Positions 28,848-38,478 of a stretch of 61,735 nt of DNA are shown here, one piece after another. The translations under genes and the position numbers were made by a program. Every line of letters begins with the position of its first letter. The first letter of the stretch is position 1. The notes under the pieces were generated by a model. It made no database searches. It was not told where the DNA came from and saw nothing but the letters and a program-made list of their open reading frames with translations. The DNA is taken from positions 52,469 to 114,203 of the forward strand of contig WJYM01000013.1 in assembly GCA_009668205.1 (NCBI GenBank), in the 5' to 3' direction. The stretch is from Enterobacteriaceae bacterium RIT691. GTDB lineage: Bacteria; Pseudomonadota; Gammaproteobacteria; Enterobacterales; Enterobacteriaceae.

Positions 28848-30182
28848 TTATAGGATAAAACGGCTAAGATCTTCATCTGCCACCAACGCATCCAGATGAT
28901 TGCTCACATATTCTGCGTTAATGGTAAAGGATTCGCCCTGACGTTCGCTGGCGTCATAGGAGATGTCTTCCATCAGGCGTTCCAGCACGGTGTGCAGGCG
29001 GCGCGCCCCGATGTTCTCGGTGGTTTCGTTCACCTGCCAGGCCGCTTCGGCGATGCGCTTGATACCGTCGTCGGTGAACTCAATATTCACGCCTTCGGTG
29101 CCCATCAGCGCTTTGTACTGTACGGTCACAGAGGCATTTGGCTCAGTCAGAATACGCTCGAAGTCGTGGGTGGTCAGCGCTTTCAGCTCAACGCGAATTG
29201 GCAGACGACCCTGCAATTCCGGGATAAGGTCTGACGGGCTGGCAACCTGGAATGCGCCGGAAGCGATAAACAGAATGTGATCCGTTTTGACCATGCCGTG
29301 CTTGGTAGAGACGGTACAGCCTTCCACCAGCGGCAGCAGATCGCGCTGAACGCCTTCACGGGAGACATCCGGGCCAGAGGAGTTTCCGCCGCGTTTACAG
29401 ATTTTGTCGATCTCATCGATAAACACAATGCCGTGCTGCTCAACCGCCTCAATAGCGTCTTGTTTCAGCTCTTCCGGGTTTACCAGCTTCGCGGCTTCTT
29501 CTTCAATCAGCAGCTTCAGCGCGTCTTTGATTTTCAGCTTGCGCGGTTTCTGCTTCTGGCCGCCCAGATTCTGGAACATGGACTGCAGCTGGCTGGTCAT
29601 CTCTTCCATGCCCGGCGGGGTCATGATTTCAACGTTCATTGGCGCAGCAGCCACATCAATTTCAATCTCTTTGTCGTCCAACTGGCCTTCACGCAGTTTT
29701 TTACGGAATGCCTGACGGGCAGCAGAAGGTTCCTGCGGCTGTTCAGCCTGGCCCCAGTTATTTTTGGCCGGTGGGATCAGCACGTCGAGAATACGCTCTT
29801 CCGCCAGTTCTTCGGCGCGATAGCGATATTTGTCGATGGACTGCATACGGACCATTTTCACTGCGGCATCGGTCAGATCGCGGATGATAGAATCCACTTC
29901 TTTACCAACATAGCCGACTTCGGTGAACTTAGTGGCTTCCACTTTGATGAACGGCGCGTTGGCAAGCTTCGCCAGACGACGGGCGATTTCGGTTTTACCG
30001 ACGCCGGTTGGGCCGATCATCAGAATGTTTTTCGGGGTCACTTCGTGACGCAGCTCTTCGTCGAGCTGCATACGGCGCCAGCGGTTACGCAGCGCGATAG
30101 CCACCGAACGCTTCGCTGCGTCCTGGCCGATAATGTGTTTGTCGAGTTCGCTGACAATCTCGCGTGGGGTCATTTCAGACAT
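28848..30182 (-). CDS. hslU: ATPase subunit of the HslUV protease
   Basis: A 444-residue AAA+ unfoldase that feeds substrates to HslV. Walker [10 protein letters not shown], Walker [11 protein letters not shown], the GYVG pore loop in [10 protein letters not shown], an inserted I domain (about 110-240) and the C-terminal tail DLSRFIL that docks into HslV are all present. It follows hslV by 9 bp and is co-transcribed from the heat-shock promoter. Confidence 0.98.
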   Translation of the reverse strand: MSEMTPREIVSELDKHIIGQDAAKRSVAIALRNRWRRMQLDEELRHEVTPKNILMIGPTGVGKTEIARRLAKLANAPFIKVEATKFTEVGYVGKEVDSIIRDLTDAAVKMVRMQSIDKYRYRAEELAEERILDVLIPPAKNNWGQAEQPQEPSAARQAFRKKLREGQLDDKEIEIDVAAAPMNVEIMTPPGMEEMTSQLQSMFQNLGGQKQKPRKLKIKDALKLLIEEEAAKLVNPEELKQDAIEAVEQHGIVFIDEIDKICKRGGNSSGPDVSREGVQRDLLPLVEGCTVSTKHGMVKTDHILFIASGAFQVASPSDLIPELQGRLPIRVELKALTTHDFERILTEPNASVTVQYKALMGTEGVNIEFTDDGIKRIAEAAWQVNETTENIGARRLHTVLERLMEDISYDASERQGESFTINAEYVSNHLDALVADEDLSRFIL

Positions 30183-30191
30183 AGGAGATCC

Positions 30192-30722
30192 TTACGCTTT
30201 AGAAGGTAATTCTTCGATGGTGTGGAAATGGTTGGTGTAGATGCAGATATCGCCTGCAATACCTAACGCTTTTTCCGCAATTTCACGAGCGCTGAGCTCG
30301 GTGTTTTCCAGCAGCGCACGGGCTGCGGCCTGGGCGTACGGGCCGCCGGAGCCAATGGCAATCAAATCGTTTTCTGGCTGCACAACGTCACCGTTCCCGG
30401 TGATGATGAGAGAGGCGTTTTCATCGGCCACGGCCAACAGCGCTTCGAGTTTGCGCAGCATGCGGTCGGTGCGCCAGTCTTTGGCCAGCTCAACCGCGGC
30501 TTTCACCAAATGGCCCTGATGCATTTCCAGCTTGCGCTCAAACAGCTCAAACAGCGTGAAGGCATCCGCAGTGCCGCCTGCAAAGCCGGCGATCACTTTG
30601 TCGTTGTATAAACGGCGAACTTTTTTCACGTTGCCTTTCATCACGGTATTGCCAAGCGTTGCCTGACCATCACCTGCGATAACGACATGACCGTTACGGC
30701 GAACACTAACTATTGTTGTCAC
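30192..30722 (-). CDS. hslV: Peptidase subunit of the HslUV protease
   Basis: A 176-residue proteasome-beta-like peptidase. After removal of the initiator residue, the N-terminal Thr of [10 protein letters not shown] is the nucleophile; Lys in [15 protein letters not shown] supports it. Translation begins at GTG 30722, as in E. coli. A longer in-frame reading exists but would bury the catalytic Thr, so it is rejected. The 5' leader carries a strong hairpin. Confidence 0.97.
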   Translation of the reverse strand: MTTIVSVRRNGHVVIAGDGQATLGNTVMKGNVKKVRRLYNDKVIAGFAGGTADAFTLFELFERKLEMHQGHLVKAAVELAKDWRTDRMLRKLEALLAVADENASLIITGNGDVVQPENDLIAIGSGGPYAQAAARALLENTELSAREIAEKALGIAGDICIYTNHFHTIEELPSKA

Positions 30723-30755
30723 GAGCGGACCCCCTGGGTGTAAAGCAGAATACAG

Positions 30756-30776
30756 GCCCCGCACGGTGTGCGGGGC
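30756..30776 (-). promoter_or_regulatory. Stable hairpin in the hslVU mRNA leader
   Basis: GCCCCGCAC-N3-GTGCGGGGC forms a perfect 9-bp stem between promoter and hslV start. An inverted repeat in this position is known to stabilise hslVU mRNA in E. coli. It is flanked by two copies of GCAGAATACAGG (30745-30756 and 30775-30786). Confidence 0.7.
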
Positions 30777-30789
30777 AGAATACAGGTAT

Positions 30790-30816
30790 AGATGGGGGGT
30801 GTTTTAGGGGTTTCAA
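30790..30816 (-). promoter_or_regulatory. Sigma-32 (heat-shock) promoter of hslVU
   Basis: On the minus strand TTGAAA (30816-30811) and CCCCATCT (30797-30790) are separated by 13 bp, matching the RpoH consensus CTTGAAA / CCCCATNT. The -35 overlaps the ftsN stop codon, so hslVU can be induced apart from ftsN. Confidence 0.8.
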
Positions 30817-31766
30817 CCCCCAACGGAAAGACGAATGCAGTTTGTGTGACCGGCGACTTTCAGGCGCGAGATGGTGTCATCCGCTGTGGCTTTGCCTTTT
30901 ACCGGGCCAATCACAACGCGATTCCAGCCGTTGTTGGTGGTGATATGTGACGCAAATCCTTCAAATGCCAACTGGGCGCGAACGGTTTCGGCCTGGTCTG
31001 CACCTTTGAACGAACCGCACTGAATCATCCAGCGGCGATCATCGGCCTGTTTTGCCGGTTCAGTTTCACGCGTGACCGGGGCAGCAGGTTTCGACTGAGC
31101 GGTTGTGTGTGCCGGAGTCTGCAGCAAATCCTGATAAGCCTGCTGAGATGTCTGCTTCTGCTGCGTGGTCTGACGCGGCTGCTCTGCGGCTTTCGGCTGC
31201 GTCCGCGGTGCCTGCACCGGCTGCGATTGTGACCACTGCTGTGCTGGCTGCTGTTGAACCTGTTGCTGTGCCTGCTGCTGAGCCAGGCGCTGGCGTTGCA
31301 GCGTTTGCTGGCGCTGCGCCGGCGTTTGTTCGTTCCACGGCACTTCCGTCAGCTGCGTTGGCTGCTGACGCATGTCGGCCTGCATCTGTGCTAAAAGCTG
31401 GCGCTGTTCGTCGGTCAGCTGATTGGCGTTCTGCACTTCACCGCCTGCCGACGGTTCGGTTGGCGCACGAACGCCCGGCTGGCGGCTTTCCAGCTCTTTG
31501 ATATAGCGCCAGCGCTCTTCCGGTTTTGGTGGCAGACCGTTGCCCGTCACCTGGCGCCCCTGCAGGGCATCCGCTTCTTCTTTTTTATGATGGGTAATGA
31601 AGTACAGACCACCGATAAAGGCGACCAGCACAGCCGCAGCAATAGCGACCATTGCTGGTGAGACAGCAGGAAAGCTACTTTGCTTCTTCCGTGACTTCCT
31701 TGATGGACCCGTTTTGCGCCGCGAAGGAGCCGGTTGGCTGCGGCGTACATAATCTCGTTGTGCCAC
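30813..31766 (-). CDS. ftsN: Cell-division protein FtsN
   Basis: A 317-residue bitopic membrane protein (E. coli 319). A basic cytoplasmic tail (MAQRDYVRRSQPAPSRRKTG, from GTG 31766) is followed by one span (about 34-56). The periplasmic part has the essential helices (EERWRYIKELE and LTDEQRQLLAQMQADMR), a low-complexity Gln-rich linker (about 150-235), and a C-terminal SPOR domain (WMIQCGSFKGADQAE ... HTNCIRLSVGG) that binds denuded septal glycan. It triggers septal peptidoglycan synthesis. It is followed by hslVU, whose promoter overlaps its stop. Confidence 0.96.
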   Translation of the reverse strand: MAQRDYVRRSQPAPSRRKTGPSRKSRKKQSSFPAVSPAMVAIAAAVLVAFIGGLYFITHHKKEEADALQGRQVTGNGLPPKPEERWRYIKELESRQPGVRAPTEPSAGGEVQNANQLTDEQRQLLAQMQADMRQQPTQLTEVPWNEQTPAQRQQTLQRQRLAQQQAQQQVQQQPAQQWSQSQPVQAPRTQPKAAEQPRQTTQQKQTSQQAYQDLLQTPAHTTAQSKPAAPVTRETEPAKQADDRRWMIQCGSFKGADQAETVRAQLAFEGFASHITTNNGWNRVVIGPVKGKATADDTISRLKVAGHTNCIRLSVGG

Positions 31767-31859
31767 TATCGTTTCGCTGTATTTATTCGTTCGTCAGCCC
31801 GCCATGTTACTTAAGCGACGGGGCTTTGACCAGACGCGCTAGTCCGAAAGCCATTTAGT

Positions 31860-32888
31860 TTATGGCTTATTTTTTGCCGTACTTCCGCGAAGCACCAGTT
31901 CACAGTCCAGCAGACGCGAACCGCTGCTCACATTCTGACCATTGAGCTGGTCGAGCAGCAGCAGCATCGCTTCCCGGCCAATATCGAAACGCGGTTGGGA
32001 AATCGTGGTCAGCGGGGGATCGCAGAACTTCGCCAGCGAGATGTTATCGAAGCCAATGATCGACAGGTCGTCCGGCACTTTCAGGCCGCGACGTTTGGCC
32101 AGCGACAGCGCACCGAGTGCCATGATATCGCTATGACAGAAAATAGCGGTGGGTGGTTTTGGCAGAGCCAGCAGCTGCTCTAACGCATTGGCACCGGCTT
32201 CATAGGTGAAATTACCTCGGGCAATGTAATGCGGGTCAACGGTAATGCCGCAGCGGCGCAGCGCCTGAACGTAACCCTGCAGACGATAGTGGCACAGCGG
32301 CATCTCTTCCGGCCCGGCAATACAGCCAATACGTTGATGACCGAGTTCGTGCAGATAGTTTACGGCGTTAAAGGCGGCAGTGAGGTTGTCGATATGAACC
32401 GTCGGCAGTTCCAACTCAGGGGCGAATTCGTTGGCCATCACCATCGGCGGCAAATTCCGTTGCTCTTCGATGCTGGCGTCAAACGGCAGGCGGGAACCCA
32501 AAAGCAGCATGCCGTCGATTTGTTTGGTGATGATCAGGTCGATGAAGGTTTTTTCCTGCTGATTCTGATGAGCGCAGTCGCCAATCAGCACCAGATAGCC
32601 CTGCTCAGCGGCGGTAATTTCAATGCCGCGGATGATTTCACCGAAGAAGGGATCGCAGATGTCCGGCACAATCACCAGAATGGTCTTCGATTCGTTACGA
32701 CGGTTATTGCGTCCCAGCGACTGAGGAAAATACCCCACCTCCAGTGCAGCTTTCTCTACTTTATTGCGGGTGGATTGCGACACTTTATCGGGGTTCATCA
32801 AAGCCCGGGAAACGGTTGCCGTTGAGACATTCGCTTTCTGAGCCACATCCTTCATGGTTGCTGCAGCAACCTCTTTTTTGGACTTCAC
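31860..32888 (-). CDS. cytR: LacI-family repressor CytR
   Basis: A 342-residue repressor of nucleoside uptake and catabolism genes, acting with CRP and induced by cytidine. The N-terminal HTH reads ATMKDVAQKANVSTATVSRALMNP, and the rest is a periplasmic-binding-protein-like core. The start is taken as GTG 32888 after AGGAGAACCCAG, giving the E. coli-like MKSKKEVAAATMKD. An in-frame ATG at 32936 would add 16 residues without conserved sequence. Confidence 0.95.
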   Translation of the reverse strand: MKSKKEVAAATMKDVAQKANVSTATVSRALMNPDKVSQSTRNKVEKAALEVGYFPQSLGRNNRRNESKTILVIVPDICDPFFGEIIRGIEITAAEQGYLVLIGDCAHQNQQEKTFIDLIITKQIDGMLLLGSRLPFDASIEEQRNLPPMVMANEFAPELELPTVHIDNLTAAFNAVNYLHELGHQRIGCIAGPEEMPLCHYRLQGYVQALRRCGITVDPHYIARGNFTYEAGANALEQLLALPKPPTAIFCHSDIMALGALSLAKRRGLKVPDDLSIIGFDNISLAKFCDPPLTTISQPRFDIGREAMLLLLDQLNGQNVSSGSRLLDCELVLRGSTAKNKP

Positions 32889-33037
32889 CTGGGTTCTCCT
32901 CACTGACAGGGCAGAGACTTCCGCTGTCTCTGACAACAGCCTCTTTTTTATCAGAGAGTAAGTACAGGGAGTTACAGAATTTTCATGAAAAGTGTGACAG
33001 ATGCTAAATTTTTCGATCTGCCTCGCAGCTCAGGGCG

Positions 33038-35284
<2,247 letters not shown>

Positions 35285-35438
35285 TCAGGGAGCGCGGATC
35301 AGATTGCAACCCCTGGTTAAATTCTGTATGATTCGCCGCCTTTGGTGTGCACTTCAGCCATCAAAGATTAACTTTAACTTCGCGTGGTGTCTGGCGTTAG
35401 GGCTGGAAGAGCGACGCGGCCTTACACAGAGGTTTCCC

Positions 35439-35651
35439 ATGAAAAAAGGTATTCACCCAAATTACGCAGAAGTTACTGCAACTTGTTCTTGCGGTAACAT
35501 CATCAAGATCAACTCTACCGTTGGTCACGATCTGAACCTGGACGTGTGCGGCAAATGCCACCCGTTCTACACTGGCAAGCAGCGTGACGTTGCTACCGGT
35601 GGCCGTGTTGACCGCTTCAACAAGCGTTTCAGCATCCCAGGCGCAAAATAA
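35439..35651 (+). CDS. rpmE: 50S ribosomal protein L31
   Basis: A 70-residue zinc-type L31 with metal Cys residues at 16, 18, 37 and 40 (CSCG ... CGKC), so it is the C+ form rather than the zinc-free YkgM paralogue. It bridges the two ribosomal subunits. The ATG at 35439 ([11 protein letters not shown]) follows AGAGG. A long in-frame extension upstream is not coding. Confidence 0.98.
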   Translation: MKKGIHPNYAEVTATCSCGNIIKINSTVGHDLNLDVCGKCHPFYTGKQRDVATGGRVDRFNKRFSIPGAK

Positions 35652-35668
35652 GTTCTCTTGTTGCCAGA

Positions 35669-35694
35669 AAAAACCGCCTACGGGCGGTTTTTTT
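35669..35694 (+). terminator. rpmE terminator
   Basis: AAACCGCCTACGGGCGGTTT stem followed by a T run, directly after rpmE. Confidence 0.9.
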
Positions 35695-36002
35695 GTGTCC
35701 GAAATAATATTACGCGTTCCTGTTACTTCTTTATTAAAACCAATATATTCTCAGAAATTAAACGCGCTTCCTCAGCAATAGTATTATTCCAGTTGCGATA
35801 ACGATCCTTAACATCTTTCCTATTCTGCCAGTTTTGCTTTTTTAACGGCAGAATAACAAAGGTGTGCCTCGGTTTCCCTAAATAGAGTTCGGGGTGAATG
35901 ACACCGTTTTTAATTCACTGTCTGTTCATCTCGCGAGTAGTCCTTTTCCGGACATGGATTGCGACGCAATGGGTAATTAAAACCGTTCTCTGAGGGAATA
36001 TA
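35695..36002. promoter_or_regulatory. Upstream region of the KdgM-like porin gene
   Basis: About 310 bp of AT-rich non-coding DNA. TGACACCGTTTTTAA at 35899-35913 matches KdgR arms (TGAAA-N5-TTTCA) in 8 of 10 positions, a weak candidate operator. GAGGG stands before the porin ATG. I see no clear -10/-35 pair or other feature. Confidence 0.4.
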
Positions 36003-36683
36003 ATGAAATTCACGCGTGCATTATTACTGGTTCCACTTATCTCTTGTGCCGCCCAGGCGGGGTATGTTGATTACCGACACGAATATTACGACGACGGGCG
36101 TAATTATGATCGTGTGTACATGTCACACCGCTTTGGAACTGGCTTTGGCGTGGCGGTAGAAGCGGTCTCGCGTTCTGATAACGCGCAATCTAATGATGCG
36201 CTTAATAACATGGAAGCGAACAGTAACGAATACACGGCAAGCTATCAATTTACCTGGCAAGGATTTATCTGGCAGCCCGGCATTGCCGTCGAAATGGGCG
36301 ATGATATGGCGATATACAAACCTTATCTTCGCGTGCAGTACACTATTAATGACAGCTGGTGGACAGCCTTCCGCTACCGGACAGAATATACGCGGCGTAA
36401 TGCCGATGGAAAAGATGATCGTACGGTTTATCGCCCAGAGGCATGGTTGGGTTATAACATCGATAACTGGATGTTTGAACTCAACGGTATTTATAAGTTT
36501 GCCGATAACGAGAACCTGTATAACAACAAAAAAGAAGACTACGAATATAATTTCCGCATCGCCTATAATATTGATTCGTGGGTGCCGTTTGTTGAAGTCG
36601 GTAATGTGTCATCAGGCTATAACACTACCACCACCGACGACCGCCAGACGAGATATCGTGTCGGGTTGGGTTATAACTTCTAA
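36003..36683 (+). CDS. kdgM: KdgM-family oligogalacturonate-specific porin
   Basis: A 226-residue outer-membrane protein. A signal peptide (MKFTRALLLVPLISCAAQA, about 19 residues) precedes a mature chain with alternating aromatic strands (GYVDYRHEYYDDGRNYDRVY, RVGLGYNF at the end with terminal Phe), typical of the 12-strand KdgM/NanC beta-barrels. KdgM passes anionic oligogalacturonides from pectin; other family members take sialic acid. Ligand is inferred from family likeness and from the kdgT/aldolase module in the same segment. It occupies the place of yiiX between rpmE and metJ of E. coli. Base composition is less GC-rich than its neighbours, suggesting acquisition. Confidence 0.85.
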   Translation: MKFTRALLLVPLISCAAQAGYVDYRHEYYDDGRNYDRVYMSHRFGTGFGVAVEAVSRSDNAQSNDALNNMEANSNEYTASYQFTWQGFIWQPGIAVEMGDDMAIYKPYLRVQYTINDSWWTAFRYRTEYTRRNADGKDDRTVYRPEAWLGYNIDNWMFELNGIYKFADNENLYNNKKEDYEYNFRIAYNIDSWVPFVEVGNVSSGYNTTTTDDRQTRYRVGLGYNF

Positions 36684-36689
36684 GAATGA

Positions 36690-36715
36690 GTCCCGCTGAG
36701 TTCGCTCAGCGGGAC
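36690..36715. terminator. Hairpin between the porin gene and metJ
   Basis: GTCCCGCTGAG-TTCG-CTCAGCGGGAC, an 11-bp stem with a stable UUCG loop, no T tract. It lies between convergent genes and probably defines the 3' ends of both transcripts. Confidence 0.65.
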
Positions 36716-36736
36716 TGAACAGCAGTGCTCGTCGGC

Positions 36737-37054
36737 TTAGTATTCCCACGTATCCGGGTCGATGCCCAGCTCACGCATGATAATCTTCGCCTCTTCCGGG
36801 ATTTCGTCACTACGCTCTTTACGCAGATCTTCATCGTTCGGCAGTGGCTGTCCGGTGAAGGCATGCAGGAAGGCTTCGCACAGCAGTTCGCTGTTAGTGG
36901 CGTGGCGCAGGTTGTTGACCTGGCGACGGGTGCGTTCGTCGGTGAGAATTTTCAACACCTTCAGAGGAATGGACACCGTAATTTTTTTAACCTGCTCACT
37001 CTTCTTACCGTGCTCAGCGTAGGGGCTGATATATTCGCCGCTCCATTCAGCCAT
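36737..37054 (-). CDS. metJ: Methionine repressor MetJ
   Basis: A 105-residue ribbon-helix-helix repressor, same length as E. coli MetJ, with the DNA-contacting strand [19 protein letters not shown] and the helix [20 protein letters not shown]. With S-adenosylmethionine bound it occupies tandem met boxes at met genes. It diverges from metB, sharing a 260-bp region with four met boxes. Confidence 0.98.
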   Translation of the reverse strand: MAEWSGEYISPYAEHGKKSEQVKKITVSIPLKVLKILTDERTRRQVNNLRHATNSELLCEAFLHAFTGQPLPNDEDLRKERSDEIPEEAKIIMRELGIDPDTWEY

Positions 37055-37222
37055 GAGATACCTTTCCTCTAATCATTAATAAAAGGTCTGAGCGCTCGCC
37101 CGACCATAATCCCGCACAGTTTACCTTAGCGATGTGACCATGACACCAGCAAAGGCGCTGTGGATGTGCGCTAATGCATATAATTTTAACGGCTATTTCC
37201 CGATTGCTCAATCTATACGCAA

Positions 37223-37254
37223 AGAAGTTTAGATGTCCAGATGTATTGACGTCT
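37223..37254. promoter_or_regulatory. Met boxes in the metJ-metB region
   Basis: Four contiguous 8-mers, AGAAGTTT, AGATGTCC, AGATGTAT and TGACGTCT, match the MetJ box AGACGTCT in 6, 6, 6 and 7 positions. Tandem imperfect boxes are how MetJ binds cooperatively. Confidence 0.85.
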
Positions 37255-37315
37255 ATTGTGGCAGTGGTTACTCTGGGGCCTGACTTTTCATCGCTAAAGC
37301 CAGGAACGATTCACC

Positions 37316-38476
37316 ATGACGCGTAAACAAGCCACCATCGCAGTGCGTAGCGGGTTAAATGATGACGAGCAATATGGCTGCGTTGTCCCCCCGATTCACC
37401 TCTCCAGCACCTATAACTTCACCGGATTTAATGAACCCCGTGCCCATGATTATTCCCGTCGCGGTAACCCGACGCGTGATGTCGTGCAGCGTGCGCTGGC
37501 GGAACTGGAAGGGGGCGCAGGCGCCGTTCTCACCAACACCGGGATGTCTGCTATTCATCTGGTGACCACCGTTTTCCTGAAGCCGGGTGACCTGCTGGTC
37601 GCGCCACATGACTGCTATGGCGGCAGCTATCGTCTGTTTGACAGCCTGGCAAAACGCGGCTGTTACCGGGTGAAGTTTGTCGATCAGGGGAATGAAGAGG
37701 CACTGAAAGCGGCGCTGGCGGAAAAACCAAAGCTGGTGCTGGTTGAAAGCCCGAGCAACCCGCTGTTGCGCGTGGTGGATATCGCGAAAATCTGTGAACT
37801 GGCCCGTGCTGCGGGCGCGGTGAGCGTGGTGGATAACACCTTCCTGAGCCCGGCGTTGCAAAACCCGCTGGCGCTGGGGGCCGATCTGGTTCTTCACTCC
37901 TGTACTAAATACCTCAACGGGCACTCCGATGTGGTGGCGGGAGTGGTTATTGCAAAAGATCCCGAAACTGTCACCGAGCTTGCATGGTGGGCGAATAATA
38001 TTGGCGTAACGGGCGGCGCGTTTGATAGCTACCTGCTGCTGCGCGGATTACGCACCCTCAGCCCGCGTATGGACGCCGCGCAGCGCAACGCGACGGCCAT
38101 TGTTGAGTTTCTTCGCAAACAACCGCTGGTGAAAAAGCTGTATCATCCTTCTCTGCCGGAAAACCAGGGCCATGAGATTGCCGCCCGTCAGCAGAAAGGC
38201 TTTGGCGCAATGCTCAGTTTTGAACTGGATGGTGATGAAAACACGCTACGTCGTTTCTTAAGCGGGCTGTCGTTGTTTACGCTCGCTGAATCGTTAGGTG
38301 GCGTAGAGAGCCTGATTTCTCACGCAGCGACCATGACCCATGCGGGTATGGCGCCAGAAGCTCGTGCAGCGGCAGGGATCTCTGAAACGCTGCTGCGTAT
38401 TTCAACCGGTATTGAAGACAGTGAAGATTTAATTGCCGACCTGGAAAATGGGTTCCGGGCAGCAAACGAGGGGTAA
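37316..38476 (+). CDS. metB: Cystathionine gamma-synthase
   Basis: A 386-residue PLP enzyme that joins O-succinylhomoserine and cysteine to cystathionine. The cofactor Lys is in LHSCTKYLNGHSDVV, and the Cys/Met-metabolism signature region (DYSRRGNPTRDV near the N-terminus, SLGGVESLISHAATMTH near the C-terminus) is intact. It is followed by metL with 2 bp between stop and start. Confidence 0.97.
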   Translation: MTRKQATIAVRSGLNDDEQYGCVVPPIHLSSTYNFTGFNEPRAHDYSRRGNPTRDVVQRALAELEGGAGAVLTNTGMSAIHLVTTVFLKPGDLLVAPHDCYGGSYRLFDSLAKRGCYRVKFVDQGNEEALKAALAEKPKLVLVESPSNPLLRVVDIAKICELARAAGAVSVVDNTFLSPALQNPLALGADLVLHSCTKYLNGHSDVVAGVVIAKDPETVTELAWWANNIGVTGGAFDSYLLLRGLRTLSPRMDAAQRNATAIVEFLRKQPLVKKLYHPSLPENQGHEIAARQQKGFGAMLSFELDGDENTLRRFLSGLSLFTLAESLGGVESLISHAATMTHAGMAPEARAAAGISETLLRISTGIEDSEDLIADLENGFRAANEG

Positions 38477-38478
38477 TC

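Noticed and set aside
30192-30764. Longer hslV reading frame starting at 30764
   Set aside because: It would place 14 residues before the catalytic N-terminal threonine and run through the GTG start used in E. coli.
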